Source: Bacteroidales bacterium (GTDB lineage: Bacteria > Bacteroidota > Bacteroidia > Bacteroidales > UBA10428). Taken from it: DNA of 44,868 bases. The stretch is taken from contig JAFGVA010000137.1 in NCBI GenBank assembly GCA_016938235.1, positions 1 to 44,868 of the forward strand, given 5' to 3'. The position numbers were made by a program, and so were the translations under genes. Below, piece by piece: positions 33,032-41,343 of this stretch (position 1 is the stretch's first letter; the number at the start of each line of letters is the position of its first letter). The notes below the pieces were generated by a model. It searched no databases. It was given only the letters and a program-made list of their open reading frames with translations, and had not been told where the DNA came from.

Positions 33032-34036
33032 TTATTGTTTTAATATTTCGTCGATTGCTTTATCAATTATTTCGTCGTTGTTCAGGTTCGTCCAGTCGAA
33101 ATTTACACGAATATCGGGAGCTACGCCCTGTTCGGCATAATTGTTTCCATCGACATCGAGAAGTTGCGATATGCTAAATCGGTATGTCCATCCATTAGGC
33201 AGTTGACCGCCGTTTGGGAATCCGCCACCTCCTCCGGTCGTATCGCCAACCAATGTAATTTGAGGAAATTGTTTGCAGGCAAAAGCAAAAAATGTGCAGG
33301 CACTGTAACAACTACGGTCGGTAAGTACCATTAACGGTTTGTTATAATTTATACCCTTGTGAACCCCGATATAAAATGGTTCGCGTGGGCCAAAATCGTT
33401 GTGTCCCGGGCCGTTTCGGGTAATGTTGTAACCTACCAGGGTTTTCTCAGTTGCAAAGCGTTCAAGTATCATTGCAATATTTGCCGGGTCGCCCCCTCCG
33501 TTTGAGCGCATATCGAGAATCAATCCCTTTGTGCCGCTGTAATGTGTAAGCACGTGATTTAATGTTTCTTCATCTATATCGTCGGAAAAACTACTGTACA
33601 TAATATAGCCTATGTTTTGATTGTTGATAAAACCATGCGTAAATGCTCCGGTATATCGGGGGGCGCTGAGGTAGTTTTCGCGTATAGTCCGCAGATTAAA
33701 ATTTTCGGGACCTGAAAGATAGACTTCATAGGTTGAAATGTTAAAGGGCGAGAAAAGGTTTACGTGATCATCGCGAAGCTCTTTTAACATTGTTGCTAAA
33801 ACAGTAAAAAGCGAATCTTCGGTTATTTCAGGATACAACATCGATTTATATTTTGTTCCAATTGCGTCCCAGTCAATTTTTTTTAGTTCGTGGTAACTGT
33901 ACTTTAGGTCAACTTCATTCCATAGGTATTCGAAGTTTACATAGGGGTCGTTGCTGGCTTTATCTTCTTCAAAAATCATGTTTTCGCACGATAGTAATGC
34001 AAAAACGGCAAAAATAATTACGATAGAATGCTTCAT
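33032..34036 (-). CDS. S41 family (tail-specific/tricorn-like) peptidase lipoprotein
   Basis: 334 residues; lipobox LLSC gives lipidated Cys17. An N-terminal helical domain (about 30-90) precedes the S41 core: GLILDMRSNGGGDPANIAMI (171-190), nucleophile Ser245 in CYSACTFFAF, and VGDTTGGGGGFPNGGQLPNG (263-282) for the oxyanion region, then GVAPDI. I see no clear PDZ domain. The Lys partner of CTP-type proteases is not evident, so a tricorn-like catalytic arrangement is more likely. It sits between two predicted outer-membrane barrels, 8 bp and 13 bp away, suggesting processing of, or an anchor to, outer-membrane partners. Confidence 0.87.
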   Translation of the reverse strand: MKHSIVIIFAVFALLSCENMIFEEDKASNDPYVNFEYLWNEVDLKYSYHELKKIDWDAIGTKYKSMLYPEITEDSLFTVLATMLKELRDDHVNLFSPFNISTYEVYLSGPENFNLRTIRENYLSAPRYTGAFTHGFINNQNIGYIMYSSFSDDIDEETLNHVLTHYSGTKGLILDMRSNGGGDPANIAMILERFATEKTLVGYNITRNGPGHNDFGPREPFYIGVHKGINYNKPLMVLTDRSCYSACTFFAFACKQFPQITLVGDTTGGGGGFPNGGQLPNGWTYRFSISQLLDVDGNNYAEQGVAPDIRVNFDWTNLNNDEIIDKAIDEILKQ

Positions 34037-34044
34037 GATTTACC

Positions 34045-34932
34045 TTATTTGTTCTTGTTAATGATTAATGAATATTGAATACGATGACTTACCATTTGGA
34101 AAGCTTCGTGTTTGCCGGGTGCGCTGGCAATGTCCCATACATAGGCTATTTTGAAACCGTTTCCGCTTGAAGCGAATTTCGAAAATTCGATTTTAGTTCC
34201 AACTCTCCATCCGTTTAACGACCATGCGTATGTTTTCATGAGCGACGACAAGCTGCTTACGCTGTTTCCATCTATTTCGCTGAAATAGAAATAATTATAC
34301 GAAGGTCTGTGATTGAAATTTAACAAGCCGATATTGGCCTGAAATGACAGGTTTCGGGTTGCCGGTTTCTGTTTAATATTCAAAAACCATAGTTTGATGT
34401 TTTTTTCTTCGTTACGGCTGATATCTTTATCTGCTTTAAGGGCAAGCATCAGGTTTACAAATGATTCGGCTCCTAATGCAGCATTGTTCAAACTCTGATT
34501 TATACGGATATTTTGAGTAGCCATTAATGTGCCTCCGGCTTTGATGTGTAATTTATCGAGCGAAAGTTGAGGTACAAACCTGAGGTATTGAAAATAGGCG
34601 TCGAAATTCATCAACATACTTGATGCTGAGGTTTGGTAGTAGTTGCTTTTGGGAATTCCTGCCAGTGTTGAGCTTATTAAGGGACTAAATCCCCACACGT
34701 TTTCGCTTTTTTGTCTAAGGGTTTGTTTTTCGATAGCCAGCGATATGCCCGGGCCATTGTAAAACAGCGGCGATGTTGCAAAATCGCGAAAACTTGCATA
34801 GCCTAAACCAGCCGACAGCAGCAGGTTTTTTTGTTTTGCATAGCCTGTTTCGGAAACAGCCTGGGCAAAAACATGCGATTGCAGAAACGAGAACAATAAA
34901 GCTCCAAGCAAAAAGAATAATGGTTTTCTCAT
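34045..34932 (-). CDS. Exported outer-membrane beta-barrel protein (S41 operon)
   Basis: 295 residues with a signal peptide (1-23, ending HVFAQ). The mature part is strand-rich (KQKNLLLSAGLGYASF ... LHIKAGGTLMATQNI ... RVGTKIEFSKF) and close to a 12-strand barrel in length. The end is polar (SLIINKNK) rather than the usual aromatic, which weakens the barrel call slightly. It is the first gene of the unit with the S41 peptidase 8 bp downstream, behind a TAGTTTTG box. Confidence 0.72.
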   Translation of the reverse strand: MRKPLFFLLGALLFSFLQSHVFAQAVSETGYAKQKNLLLSAGLGYASFRDFATSPLFYNGPGISLAIEKQTLRQKSENVWGFSPLISSTLAGIPKSNYYQTSASSMLMNFDAYFQYLRFVPQLSLDKLHIKAGGTLMATQNIRINQSLNNAALGAESFVNLMLALKADKDISRNEEKNIKLWFLNIKQKPATRNLSFQANIGLLNFNHRPSYNYFYFSEIDGNSVSSLSSLMKTYAWSLNGWRVGTKIEFSKFASSGNGFKIAYVWDIASAPGKHEAFQMVSHRIQYSLIINKNK

Positions 34933-34980
34933 TTAGATTTATTAAAGATGAATATTTTGGTAATAGCTCAATTATTGGTA

Positions 34981-34988
34981 CAAAACTA
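34981..34988 (-). promoter_or_regulatory. Candidate -7 box TAGTTTTG of the S41 operon
   Basis: Exact TAnnTTTG match on the minus strand, 48 bp before the ATG at 34932. Direct GGTGTTGAA repeats lie immediately upstream of it. Confidence 0.5.
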
Positions 34989-34999
34989 ATTCCACAATA

Positions 35000-35033
35000 G
35001 GTGTTGAAGAAAAGAAACATGACGGGTGTTGAA
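35000..35033. promoter_or_regulatory. Direct repeat GGTGTTGAA, candidate regulator site
   Basis: GGTGTTGAA occurs at 35000-35008 and 35025-35033, 25 bp start to start, just upstream of the S41 operon promoter box. LytTR regulators bind direct repeats about 21-22 bp apart with a central GTT. The GTT core fits, but the spacing and flanks do not match well. Confidence 0.35.
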
Positions 35034-35226
35034 ATTTCGGAGCTGAGCATTAATAATTGAGAGATGAGGACGACAGCAATTTAGTCATATTAATGCGGAA
35101 ACAAGCAAGACACCAAATGAAAAAAATAATTAACTGCATTGATTTTTTATAGCTGTTGTGCTTCATACATGGGAAACCTCAGTGTAAAAAGGTTTTGATA
35201 TTTCAAATGAGTATATGATTGCATAA

Positions 35227-35457
35227 ATAATCGGAAAAAATAGAATAACTGAAGGAAAATATTTAGACACTAATAAAAAGTTCATTGGAAAAGAAATTGA
35301 AGTGTTTTATTTCGCATCCTTGATTCATCTGCGATTTGCACATATACATCTGTTTAGAGATGATAACGGTAGAGCAGCCCGATTAATTGAGAAATGGTTT
35401 GTTGCAGAGATATTAAGAGATGTTTCAGCTTTTTGTAAATGCACCCAAATTGTCTGA
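35227..35457 (+). pseudogene. Remnant of a Fic (AMPylase-type) domain gene
   Basis: The plus-strand frame, bounded by stops at 35224-35226 and 35455-35457, gives HLRFAHIHLFRDDNGRAARL then IEKWFVAEILRD. The core HLFRDDNGRAAR (35347-35382) is the Fic motif HPFxxGNGRxxR with Pro changed to Leu and the first Gly to Asp. The frame has no plausible start codon and only about 76 codons, where Fic proteins have 200 or more. It is a decayed relic, and the catalytic loop is damaged. Confidence 0.72.
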
Positions 35458-35481
35458 AATAAAGCGCGAAAGCATAAGAGT

Positions 35482-36231
35482 CTACTGGTCAATCCATTTT
35501 TTAAACTCGAACAGGCGCTGGATACTTACCAGCGAATCGACCGGGAGAGGTACTTTTAGTTCAACCTTAATGCTGCGGTTCGACATAGAATACATGTTTT
35601 CGATGGCCTTGTAATTGATAATTAACTGGCGGTTTATCCTGAAAAACATTTTGGGCGAAAGTTCTTTTTCAACTTGGTCAAGCGCATGGGAAATATCGTA
35701 GGTGGTTGAATCGAAACCAAGCATAAAAACCGATTTGTTCAGGATGTAAAATGCGGCAATTTCGGCCACATCAAGCGATTTAATTTTGTTGGCATAGGTA
35801 ATCGAAAAGCGTTGCTTGTACTCAGGTTCTTTGTGTTGCAACATGTTTATCAGTTGGCTAAAATCGGGCATGCTTTGTTGTTGCAGTGTTTTATACTTTT
35901 CAATGGCTTTCTTAAAATCGGCTGTTTTAATCGGTTTTATCAGGTAATCGATGCTGTTTAATTCGAAAGCTTTAATGGCAAACTGATTGTAAGCAGTTGT
36001 AAATATTACCGGGGTATTGGTTTGTATTTTATCAAAAATCCGGAAGCTCAAACCATCCGAAAGGTGTATGTCGAGCAGAATTAAATCGGCTTTGTTTTCG
36101 GACAACCATTTAACCGATTCTTTTACCGAAGTGCAAACTCCGGCAATAGCAGCATCGGCTTGAATTTCCTTCAACAAAGCAATTAAATTTTGCACCGCCG
36201 GAGTCTCGTCCTCAACGATTAAAATGTTCAT
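35482..36231 (-). CDS. LytTR-family response regulator
   Basis: 249 residues. The receiver domain (1-118) has acidic pocket E7/D8 (VEDE), phospho-acceptor D54 (LILLDIHLSD), T78 and K99 (YLIKPI). The C-terminal LytTR DNA-binding domain (about 138-245) includes IAAFYILNKSVFML and FFRINRQLIINYKAIENM. Its ATG overlaps the kinase stop by one base (TAATG), so the pair is translationally coupled. Confidence 0.94.
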   Translation of the reverse strand: MNILIVEDETPAVQNLIALLKEIQADAAIAGVCTSVKESVKWLSENKADLILLDIHLSDGLSFRIFDKIQTNTPVIFTTAYNQFAIKAFELNSIDYLIKPIKTADFKKAIEKYKTLQQQSMPDFSQLINMLQHKEPEYKQRFSITYANKIKSLDVAEIAAFYILNKSVFMLGFDSTTYDISHALDQVEKELSPKMFFRINRQLIINYKAIENMYSMSNRSIKVELKVPLPVDSLVSIQRLFEFKKWIDQ

Positions 36232-38015
36232 TAACAGTGATTTAAATTAAGTACAGGGATTTTTGCCACAAAGGTATTGTCAATTTCTGTAAAGCTGCAC
36301 TCTTTTTCGGTAATCAGCTTATATCTGTCTTTAAGACTTTTAAGCCCCATGCTGTTCGATTCGGGTTGATAGTTTAGTTTGTTCAGCGGGTTTTTCACAA
36401 CAATCGTATCTTCATCGATATGCATCGTAATTGTTAAGGGCATTTGTTCCGAAATTTCGTTATGCTTAATTGCATTTTCAATTAAAATTTGAACCGACAA
36501 GGGAACAACACAATAATTGCTGAGCACCATATCTGTATCGATTTGTAGTTTCAGGTTATCGCCATAGCGCAATTTTTGTAAGTAGAGATAAGAGTTAACA
36601 AAGTCGATTTCGTTGTTTAGCTCAACAAGGGTTTTGTTTTTGGCATCCAGTACATATCGGTAAATAACCGAAAACTCTTCGATAAAGGTTAGCGATTTTT
36701 TATCGTTATTTCGGATTAACGACGATAAGGTATTCAAGCTGTTAAAAAGAAAATGTGGGTTGACCTGATTTTTAAGCACTTCGTATTGTGCAACAACTTG
36801 TTGATTTTCGAGCAGTAAGAGTTTGTTTTTTGATTGTTGAATTTCAACCTCATATTGAATATTTTTTTGACGGCTTTTGTAAAGCACTCTTTCGATATAC
36901 TGAGCAAACGCTATAGCCAAAAGCAGCATCCCGTAAGAGCTTAAATCATCAGCAATATAAAATACATCGAATACCGCAAACACATCAATAATAACCAACA
37001 AAAACAACACGCAAAGCGCCAGCACCGGAATTCTGAAATCTTTGTTGCGGTACAAACCGCTTACTATTAAAACATATACAAATAAAACGATGTCGATAAC
37101 CACCAGTATCCAAAACAGGATATTAAAAAATTGGTATTGAAACATCAGGGTACTTGTTGCCGCATAAACGATATGAACGGCTATCATTATTCGTATAAGT
37201 GTGTTTTTTGTATAGCCCGAAATGCAAGCAACAATTCCCAAAATGCCAATAGGAACCAGATTTTCGACAATAATCATTGAGTTCATAAAAAACAATGGAC
37301 GAATGTTGAGGAGCTGGTGCAGGTTTTCTAACAAAAAAATGTAGCCTTGCGAAATGGCAAAAACAAAGTACCACAACAGTAAATATTCATGTTTTCGGAA
37401 ACGAATAACAAAGGCAGCCATTGCAAATAATGCGGTAAGAATTAAAAATAGGCCCATTACATCGCTTACAAGTCCTTTTCGAAGCGATTTTCGGGTTTGT
37501 TTAACAGCATGTTTAGCCAAATTGTGTGCCTCGCCAATTAAAATTGCACTAAACCCGGTTGCATCAAGATAATTTGTAAAGGGGATTCGCAATATAAAGG
37601 TTGCCGAATCGATTGGCGTTTCAAGCTTTACAAAGTGGGCATCGTAATATAAAGTAGCCGAATTTTTTGTATCCGAATTTTTTGCTGAATATATAAGCAA
37701 TGAATCGCGGTAAATTTCGAATCCGGAGGTGTACCCAATAAGCAGCAATACCGGATTTACGAAACAGCTGTTGCTGTATTGTTGCTTAAACAGAATCTCG
37801 TTTTTGCCTTTGATATCAGCAAGTCTGATAATTCTGGTTTTGTTCCACCCAGCTGTATCGCTTATGTATGAAAGCGGGTTACTGTTGTTTTCGATGAACA
37901 AAATCTTATGTTCGGCAACATTAAACAGTGAATCAAAAAGCGACTGAGCTATTGATGAGGTATTTAAGTTGATAAATACCAGACAAAACAAAAATTTGAA
38001 GCAAAAAGATTTCAT
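36231..38015 (-). CDS. LytS/YehU-type sensor histidine kinase, 7TMR-DISM-like
   Basis: 594 residues. A signal peptide (1-23) is followed by a periplasmic beta-rich domain (about 24-185), then seven or eight membrane spans (about 190-390). A coiled coil leads to the His_kinase domain with phospho-acceptor H421 in NQVNPHFLFNSLNTLSSLIR, and a HATPase with ENAIKHN and the GLKSLKDRY loop. This is the standard partner of LytTR regulators, and its regulator gene follows with a one-base overlap. The ligand is unknown. Confidence 0.92.
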   Translation of the reverse strand: MKSFCFKFLFCLVFINLNTSSIAQSLFDSLFNVAEHKILFIENNSNPLSYISDTAGWNKTRIIRLADIKGKNEILFKQQYSNSCFVNPVLLLIGYTSGFEIYRDSLLIYSAKNSDTKNSATLYYDAHFVKLETPIDSATFILRIPFTNYLDATGFSAILIGEAHNLAKHAVKQTRKSLRKGLVSDVMGLFLILTALFAMAAFVIRFRKHEYLLLWYFVFAISQGYIFLLENLHQLLNIRPLFFMNSMIIVENLVPIGILGIVACISGYTKNTLIRIMIAVHIVYAATSTLMFQYQFFNILFWILVVIDIVLFVYVLIVSGLYRNKDFRIPVLALCVLFLLVIIDVFAVFDVFYIADDLSSYGMLLLAIAFAQYIERVLYKSRQKNIQYEVEIQQSKNKLLLLENQQVVAQYEVLKNQVNPHFLFNSLNTLSSLIRNNDKKSLTFIEEFSVIYRYVLDAKNKTLVELNNEIDFVNSYLYLQKLRYGDNLKLQIDTDMVLSNYCVVPLSVQILIENAIKHNEISEQMPLTITMHIDEDTIVVKNPLNKLNYQPESNSMGLKSLKDRYKLITEKECSFTEIDNTFVAKIPVLNLNHC

Positions 38016-38178
38016 ATTCCTGATTACAAAACAAAAATAGCTAAAGTATAAGTTGATGCAATACTCTTTATTAAAATAAAAAATGCAACAATGTAAAAAA
38101 AAGAATATATGTTTGAATATAGTTAAACATAAAATTAAAAAAATTAAAATAAAAATTTATTTTAATTAATAAAGTATT

Positions 38179-38186
38179 TATATTTG
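38179..38186 (+). promoter_or_regulatory. Candidate -7 box TATATTTG of the DUF2089 operon
   Basis: Exact TAnnTTTG match, 25 bp before the ATG at 38212. The upstream 140 bp are almost pure A+T. Confidence 0.6.
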
Positions 38187-38211
38187 CAATGTTAACTTAA
38201 ATTTATTCGAT

Positions 38212-38490
38212 ATGGGATTACCGGTTAGTTGTCCGAGTTGTAATGCGCCACTACGTGTTTCGATTCTGAAATGCGAAAGCTGTCAAACCAAGGTGGAGGG
38301 TTCATTTGATCTGCCCATACTGGCTGCCTTATCGCCCGATGTACAGGCATTTATCATCGGGTTTGTGAAAAAAAGTGGAAGCCTGAAAAAAATGGCCAAA
38401 GAAATGTCGCTGAGCTATCCAACGGTACGCAACCGTTTAGATGAGGTTATTGAGCTATTGAATAAAAATGAACCATCAAAAGATGCATGA
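38212..38490 (+). CDS. DUF2089 family protein (zinc ribbon plus helix-turn-helix)
   Basis: 92 residues. The zinc ribbon has CPSC (7-10) and CESC (21-24). The helical domain holds LSPDVQAFIIGFVKKSGSLK and MAKEMSLSYPTVRNRLDEVI, a helix-turn-helix-like segment. Length and layout match DUF2089, which often precedes small membrane-protein genes. It may act as a small DNA-binding regulator of its own operon. The following gene begins at or just before its stop codon. Confidence 0.87.
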   Translation: MGLPVSCPSCNAPLRVSILKCESCQTKVEGSFDLPILAALSPDVQAFIIGFVKKSGSLKKMAKEMSLSYPTVRNRLDEVIELLNKNEPSKDA

Positions 38491-38491
38491 T

Positions 38492-39082
38492 ATGAATCTG
38501 AAAGTGATTTTCAACCCCTTTGAGAAAATTGCAGGTACCAAAAGTTTGTTTTTTGGTCTGGCAGCGGTTTTAGTAACTGGAACCATCGGTTATTTCAGCA
38601 AAACGCATTTCGATGGTATTTTAAATATTCACTCGGGTATGCAGTTGGCATGGTATGTTCATGTTGCCGCACCCATACTCAGTGTTGCTGTTATTGCAAT
38701 TTGGTTTTGGCTTTTTGTCGTCATTTTTGGTAAGCAAAACGTGCGGGTAATCGACGTGGTTGGAACCCAGTTTTTTGCGTTTATCCCATTGGTGCCGGCT
38801 TCGGTACTTGGTTTTTTTGAGGTTACCGTAGTGGTGGCAGAAGCTTTGCAAAAGTTTGGAGCAAACCCTGCCGGTGCGCTTGATATTGCGGCCAGCCAAA
38901 TGTTGGTTTTTGTGGTGCTGATGATTATATTGATGTTATTGACGGTGTGGAGTGCAATCTGGATTTACAAAGGGTATAAAGTGGCTGCCAACCTGCCAAA
39001 TCACATACATATTCCGGTGTATATAACAGGAATCATAGTGGGAATGATTGTGCCCAAACTTTTAATTCCCCTAATTATTTAA
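38492..39082 (+). CDS. Yip1-domain-like integral membrane protein
   Basis: 196 residues from the ATG at 38492 (MNLKVIFNPFEKIAGTKSLF), one base after the DUF2089 stop. In-frame ATGs at 38468 and 38483 overlap that gene. Five membrane spans: about 19-36, 56-82, 88-112, 132-157 and 168-192. The N-terminal NPFEKI segment and topology fit bacterial Yip1-like proteins. Function unknown. It is probably translationally coupled to DUF2089. Confidence 0.8.
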   Translation: MNLKVIFNPFEKIAGTKSLFFGLAAVLVTGTIGYFSKTHFDGILNIHSGMQLAWYVHVAAPILSVAVIAIWFWLFVVIFGKQNVRVIDVVGTQFFAFIPLVPASVLGFFEVTVVVAEALQKFGANPAGALDIAASQMLVFVVLMIILMLLTVWSAIWIYKGYKVAANLPNHIHIPVYITGIIVGMIVPKLLIPLII

Positions 39083-39090
39083 AACATATA

Positions 39091-40494
39091 ATGATGAAGA
39101 AAATTACAATCACTTTGTTGCTTGCCCTGCTAACAAGCATTGCCGGTTTCTCACAGGAAGTTGAAGGAGCATGGAATGGTGAGCTTAATGTCGCCGGACA
39201 AAAATTGCGTTTGGTATTCAATATTGAAAAAAGCGATGCCGGCATTTCGGCTACCATGGACAGTCCCGACCAAAATGCGTATGGCATTCCTGTTTCTGAA
39301 GCTACCTTCGAGGACTCAAAGCTTTTCATTTCCATCACACCGGCCGGTATAAAATTCGAAGGCACACTGGCCGGCGACAGCATAAGCGGCACTTTCAGTC
39401 AAATGGGTTCATCGTTCCCGATGACGCTCAGCAAAAATGCCCAAAAAGTAGAAAAACCCAAGCGACCGCAGGAGCCAGATAAACCCTATCCCTATGTCTC
39501 GGAAAATATAACTTTTGAAAATACAGAAGCCGGCATACACCTGTCCGGAACTTTAACACTTCCCGATGCAAAAGGCAAATACCCGGCGGTGGTATTAATC
39601 TCGGGCAGCGGTCAGCAAAACCGAGATGAAGAACTGATGGGGCACAAACCTTTTCTGGTTTTGGCCGATCACCTTACACGCAACGGTATTGCCGTGCTAA
39701 GGTTCGACGACCGCGGTGCCGGCGAGTCGGGTGGTGATTTCAGTAAAGCCACCTCGTTTGATTTTGCCACCGATGTTAAAGCTGCCATCGACTATTTAAA
39801 AAGCAGGAAGGAAATTGACCCTGCAACTATTGGCCTTATGGGTCACAGCGAAGGTGGAATTGTGGCTCCTGTTGTGGCATCGCAGCACCCCGACGAAGTT
39901 GGGTATATTGTGTTACTTGCCGGCCCGGGACTTCCCGGTAGTGAAATTGTGATGATGCAGCAACAACTGATTGGTAAAGCATCGGGCATGCCCGAAGATG
40001 ACCTGGAACTGGCAGTCGGCATGAATAAGCAGATTTTTGATTTGATTGATGAAATCGACAACTCTGAAGAACTGCAAAAAAAAGTAAGGGATTTGTTTCA
40101 AAAAAAAATTAAGCAAAATCCCGAAATGGTGCCTGAAGGAATGGAGGCCGGCCAGTTTATCGACATGCAGTTAAGCCTGCTTTTAACACCATGGATGAAA
40201 AACTTTTTAACATACGACCCGGTACTTGCCCTCAAAAAAGTGCGTTGCCCCGTGTTGGCTCTTAATGGTGAAAAAGATTTGCAGGTACCGCCTAAAGAAA
40301 ATTTAGAGATCATTCGTGAAACACTGGAAAATGCCGGCAACAACAACGTAAGTACCATTGAGCTTAAAGGCCTGAACCACCTTTTCCAGGAGTGTGAAAC
40401 CGGCTTACCTTCCGAGTATGGGCAGATTGAACAAACCATGTCGCCAATAGCTTTGAACACCATTCTAAAATGGGTGGAAAAGCAGGTGGAATAA
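39091..40494 (+). CDS. Exported alpha/beta hydrolase (serine esterase/peptidase type)
   Basis: 467 residues with a signal peptide (1-21). An N-terminal beta domain (about 24-118, VEGAWNGELNVAGQKLRLVF) of the kind found fused to such hydrolases precedes the alpha/beta fold (about 138-465). The nucleophile elbow is GHSEGG with Ser253. The acid is D396 in NGEKDLQVP, the base is H430 in LNHLF, and LISGSGQQNRDE (169-180) is the oxyanion loop. The substrate is unknown. It starts 8 bp after the Yip1-like gene, so it is probably the third gene of the operon. Its codons are visibly richer in G and C than those of most neighbours. Confidence 0.9.
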   Translation: MMKKITITLLLALLTSIAGFSQEVEGAWNGELNVAGQKLRLVFNIEKSDAGISATMDSPDQNAYGIPVSEATFEDSKLFISITPAGIKFEGTLAGDSISGTFSQMGSSFPMTLSKNAQKVEKPKRPQEPDKPYPYVSENITFENTEAGIHLSGTLTLPDAKGKYPAVVLISGSGQQNRDEELMGHKPFLVLADHLTRNGIAVLRFDDRGAGESGGDFSKATSFDFATDVKAAIDYLKSRKEIDPATIGLMGHSEGGIVAPVVASQHPDEVGYIVLLAGPGLPGSEIVMMQQQLIGKASGMPEDDLELAVGMNKQIFDLIDEIDNSEELQKKVRDLFQKKIKQNPEMVPEGMEAGQFIDMQLSLLLTPWMKNFLTYDPVLALKKVRCPVLALNGEKDLQVPPKENLEIIRETLENAGNNNVSTIELKGLNHLFQECETGLPSEYGQIEQTMSPIALNTILKWVEKQVE

Positions 40495-41343
40495 TATAGA
40501 GAATATTCGCTAAAAGATTTAAGAGTACATAACTGACATAGCTCTGAAAATACATCTATGTAATTTCCTTAATGTCATAGCGGTACAATGTTTTGTTTAC
40601 CATCTATCCACTATTTGAAAAACCGATGCCCTGGTTTTAAGCTTGAAATGCACATATAAAATTGGAGTATTGCAGTCAATATAAGCAGGCTATGGGATAA
40701 GTGGATTACGTATTAGTCTTAATCTTAATTGTAAGGGGCAGATAAATATGTGGCTCGGAAATATTGCCTGCTTATATTGGCTAATCGATACATGGTTTTT
40801 GTTGATTATAAATTAAAGTCAATTCATTTGTTCAGGTTTCTGACCTGGAATTTCTAAAAAGCAGGGTAGCTTAAATTCAGACAAGCATTACTTAAGCCAC
40901 ATTGCAATGCAACAGTCGAAAAAATAAAAAAAGGAATTCCACTGGTGGCCGATGCAATAAAAGAAGTTTTAAAGTGATTTTATTCTCTGAAAAGAATAAG
41001 AAAGAGGGATTAGCCCGGTGTTAAAAAAACAGATGGTCAAGATGCAGGTCGTACATTCGAACCATGAGTTACGCTTGAATAGAAAAACTGTTTCCATGTG
41101 GTTTTAATTAAAAGAAGTTAAAAAGAATAAAAATAATCTTATATCGTTAGCCGAGAGAAAACTCTGGAATGAATAATGGTATTGCGGCTTCTCGGCCCGT
41201 ATTGTGTTTCTCAAACAGGGTATCGCGATTTACAAGAAGACCCTACAACTTTTTACTTCGTAACTGGTAGAAGGTATTCCAAAAAAAGCAAATTATTCTA
41301 CTTTTAAAAAAAATGCTTAACTTATGGTATAAAAGATTTTTAT
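40495..41343. other. 849-bp gap with inverted repeats and no gene
   Basis: No convincing open frame on either strand. It contains a 17-bp inverted repeat (40674-40690 with 40766-40782), a 7-bp dyad GCCGAGA/TCTCGGC (41150-41156 with 41190-41196), and short frames that look like coding relics. One, ending at 40977, reads VEKIKKGIPLVADAIKEVLK; another near 41177-41312 ends in YSKKSKLFYF. No tRNA or known riboswitch was recognised. Confidence 0.55.
40674..40782. repeat. Long inverted repeat, 17-bp arms
   Basis: AGTCAATATAAGCAGGC (40674-40690) and GCCTGCTTATATTGGCT (40766-40782) pair at 16 of 17 positions, with the remaining pair G-T, around a 75-bp loop. The loop has no open frame. Confidence 0.8.

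Larger units (their letters stand above)
34933..35481. other. 549-bp gap between the S41 operon and the LytTR regulator
   Basis: The gap holds the operon promoter box (34981-34988), two direct GGTGTTGAA repeats (35000-35033), an AT-rich stretch with scattered stops, and the Fic relic (35227-35457). No intact gene is visible on either strand. Confidence 0.6.

Noticed and set aside
40897-40977. Short frame reading VEKIKKGIPLVADAIKEVLK before a stop
   Set aside because: It looks like a protein tail, but at about 25 residues it cannot be assigned to a family; kept only as a possible relic.
41040-41100. tRNA-like ATTCGAACC segment
   Set aside because: No acceptor, D or anticodon stems can be folded around it, and the T-arm is incomplete.
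41177-41312. Small open frame before the PAS kinase
   Set aside because: No promoter, no recognisable product and ordinary chance length.
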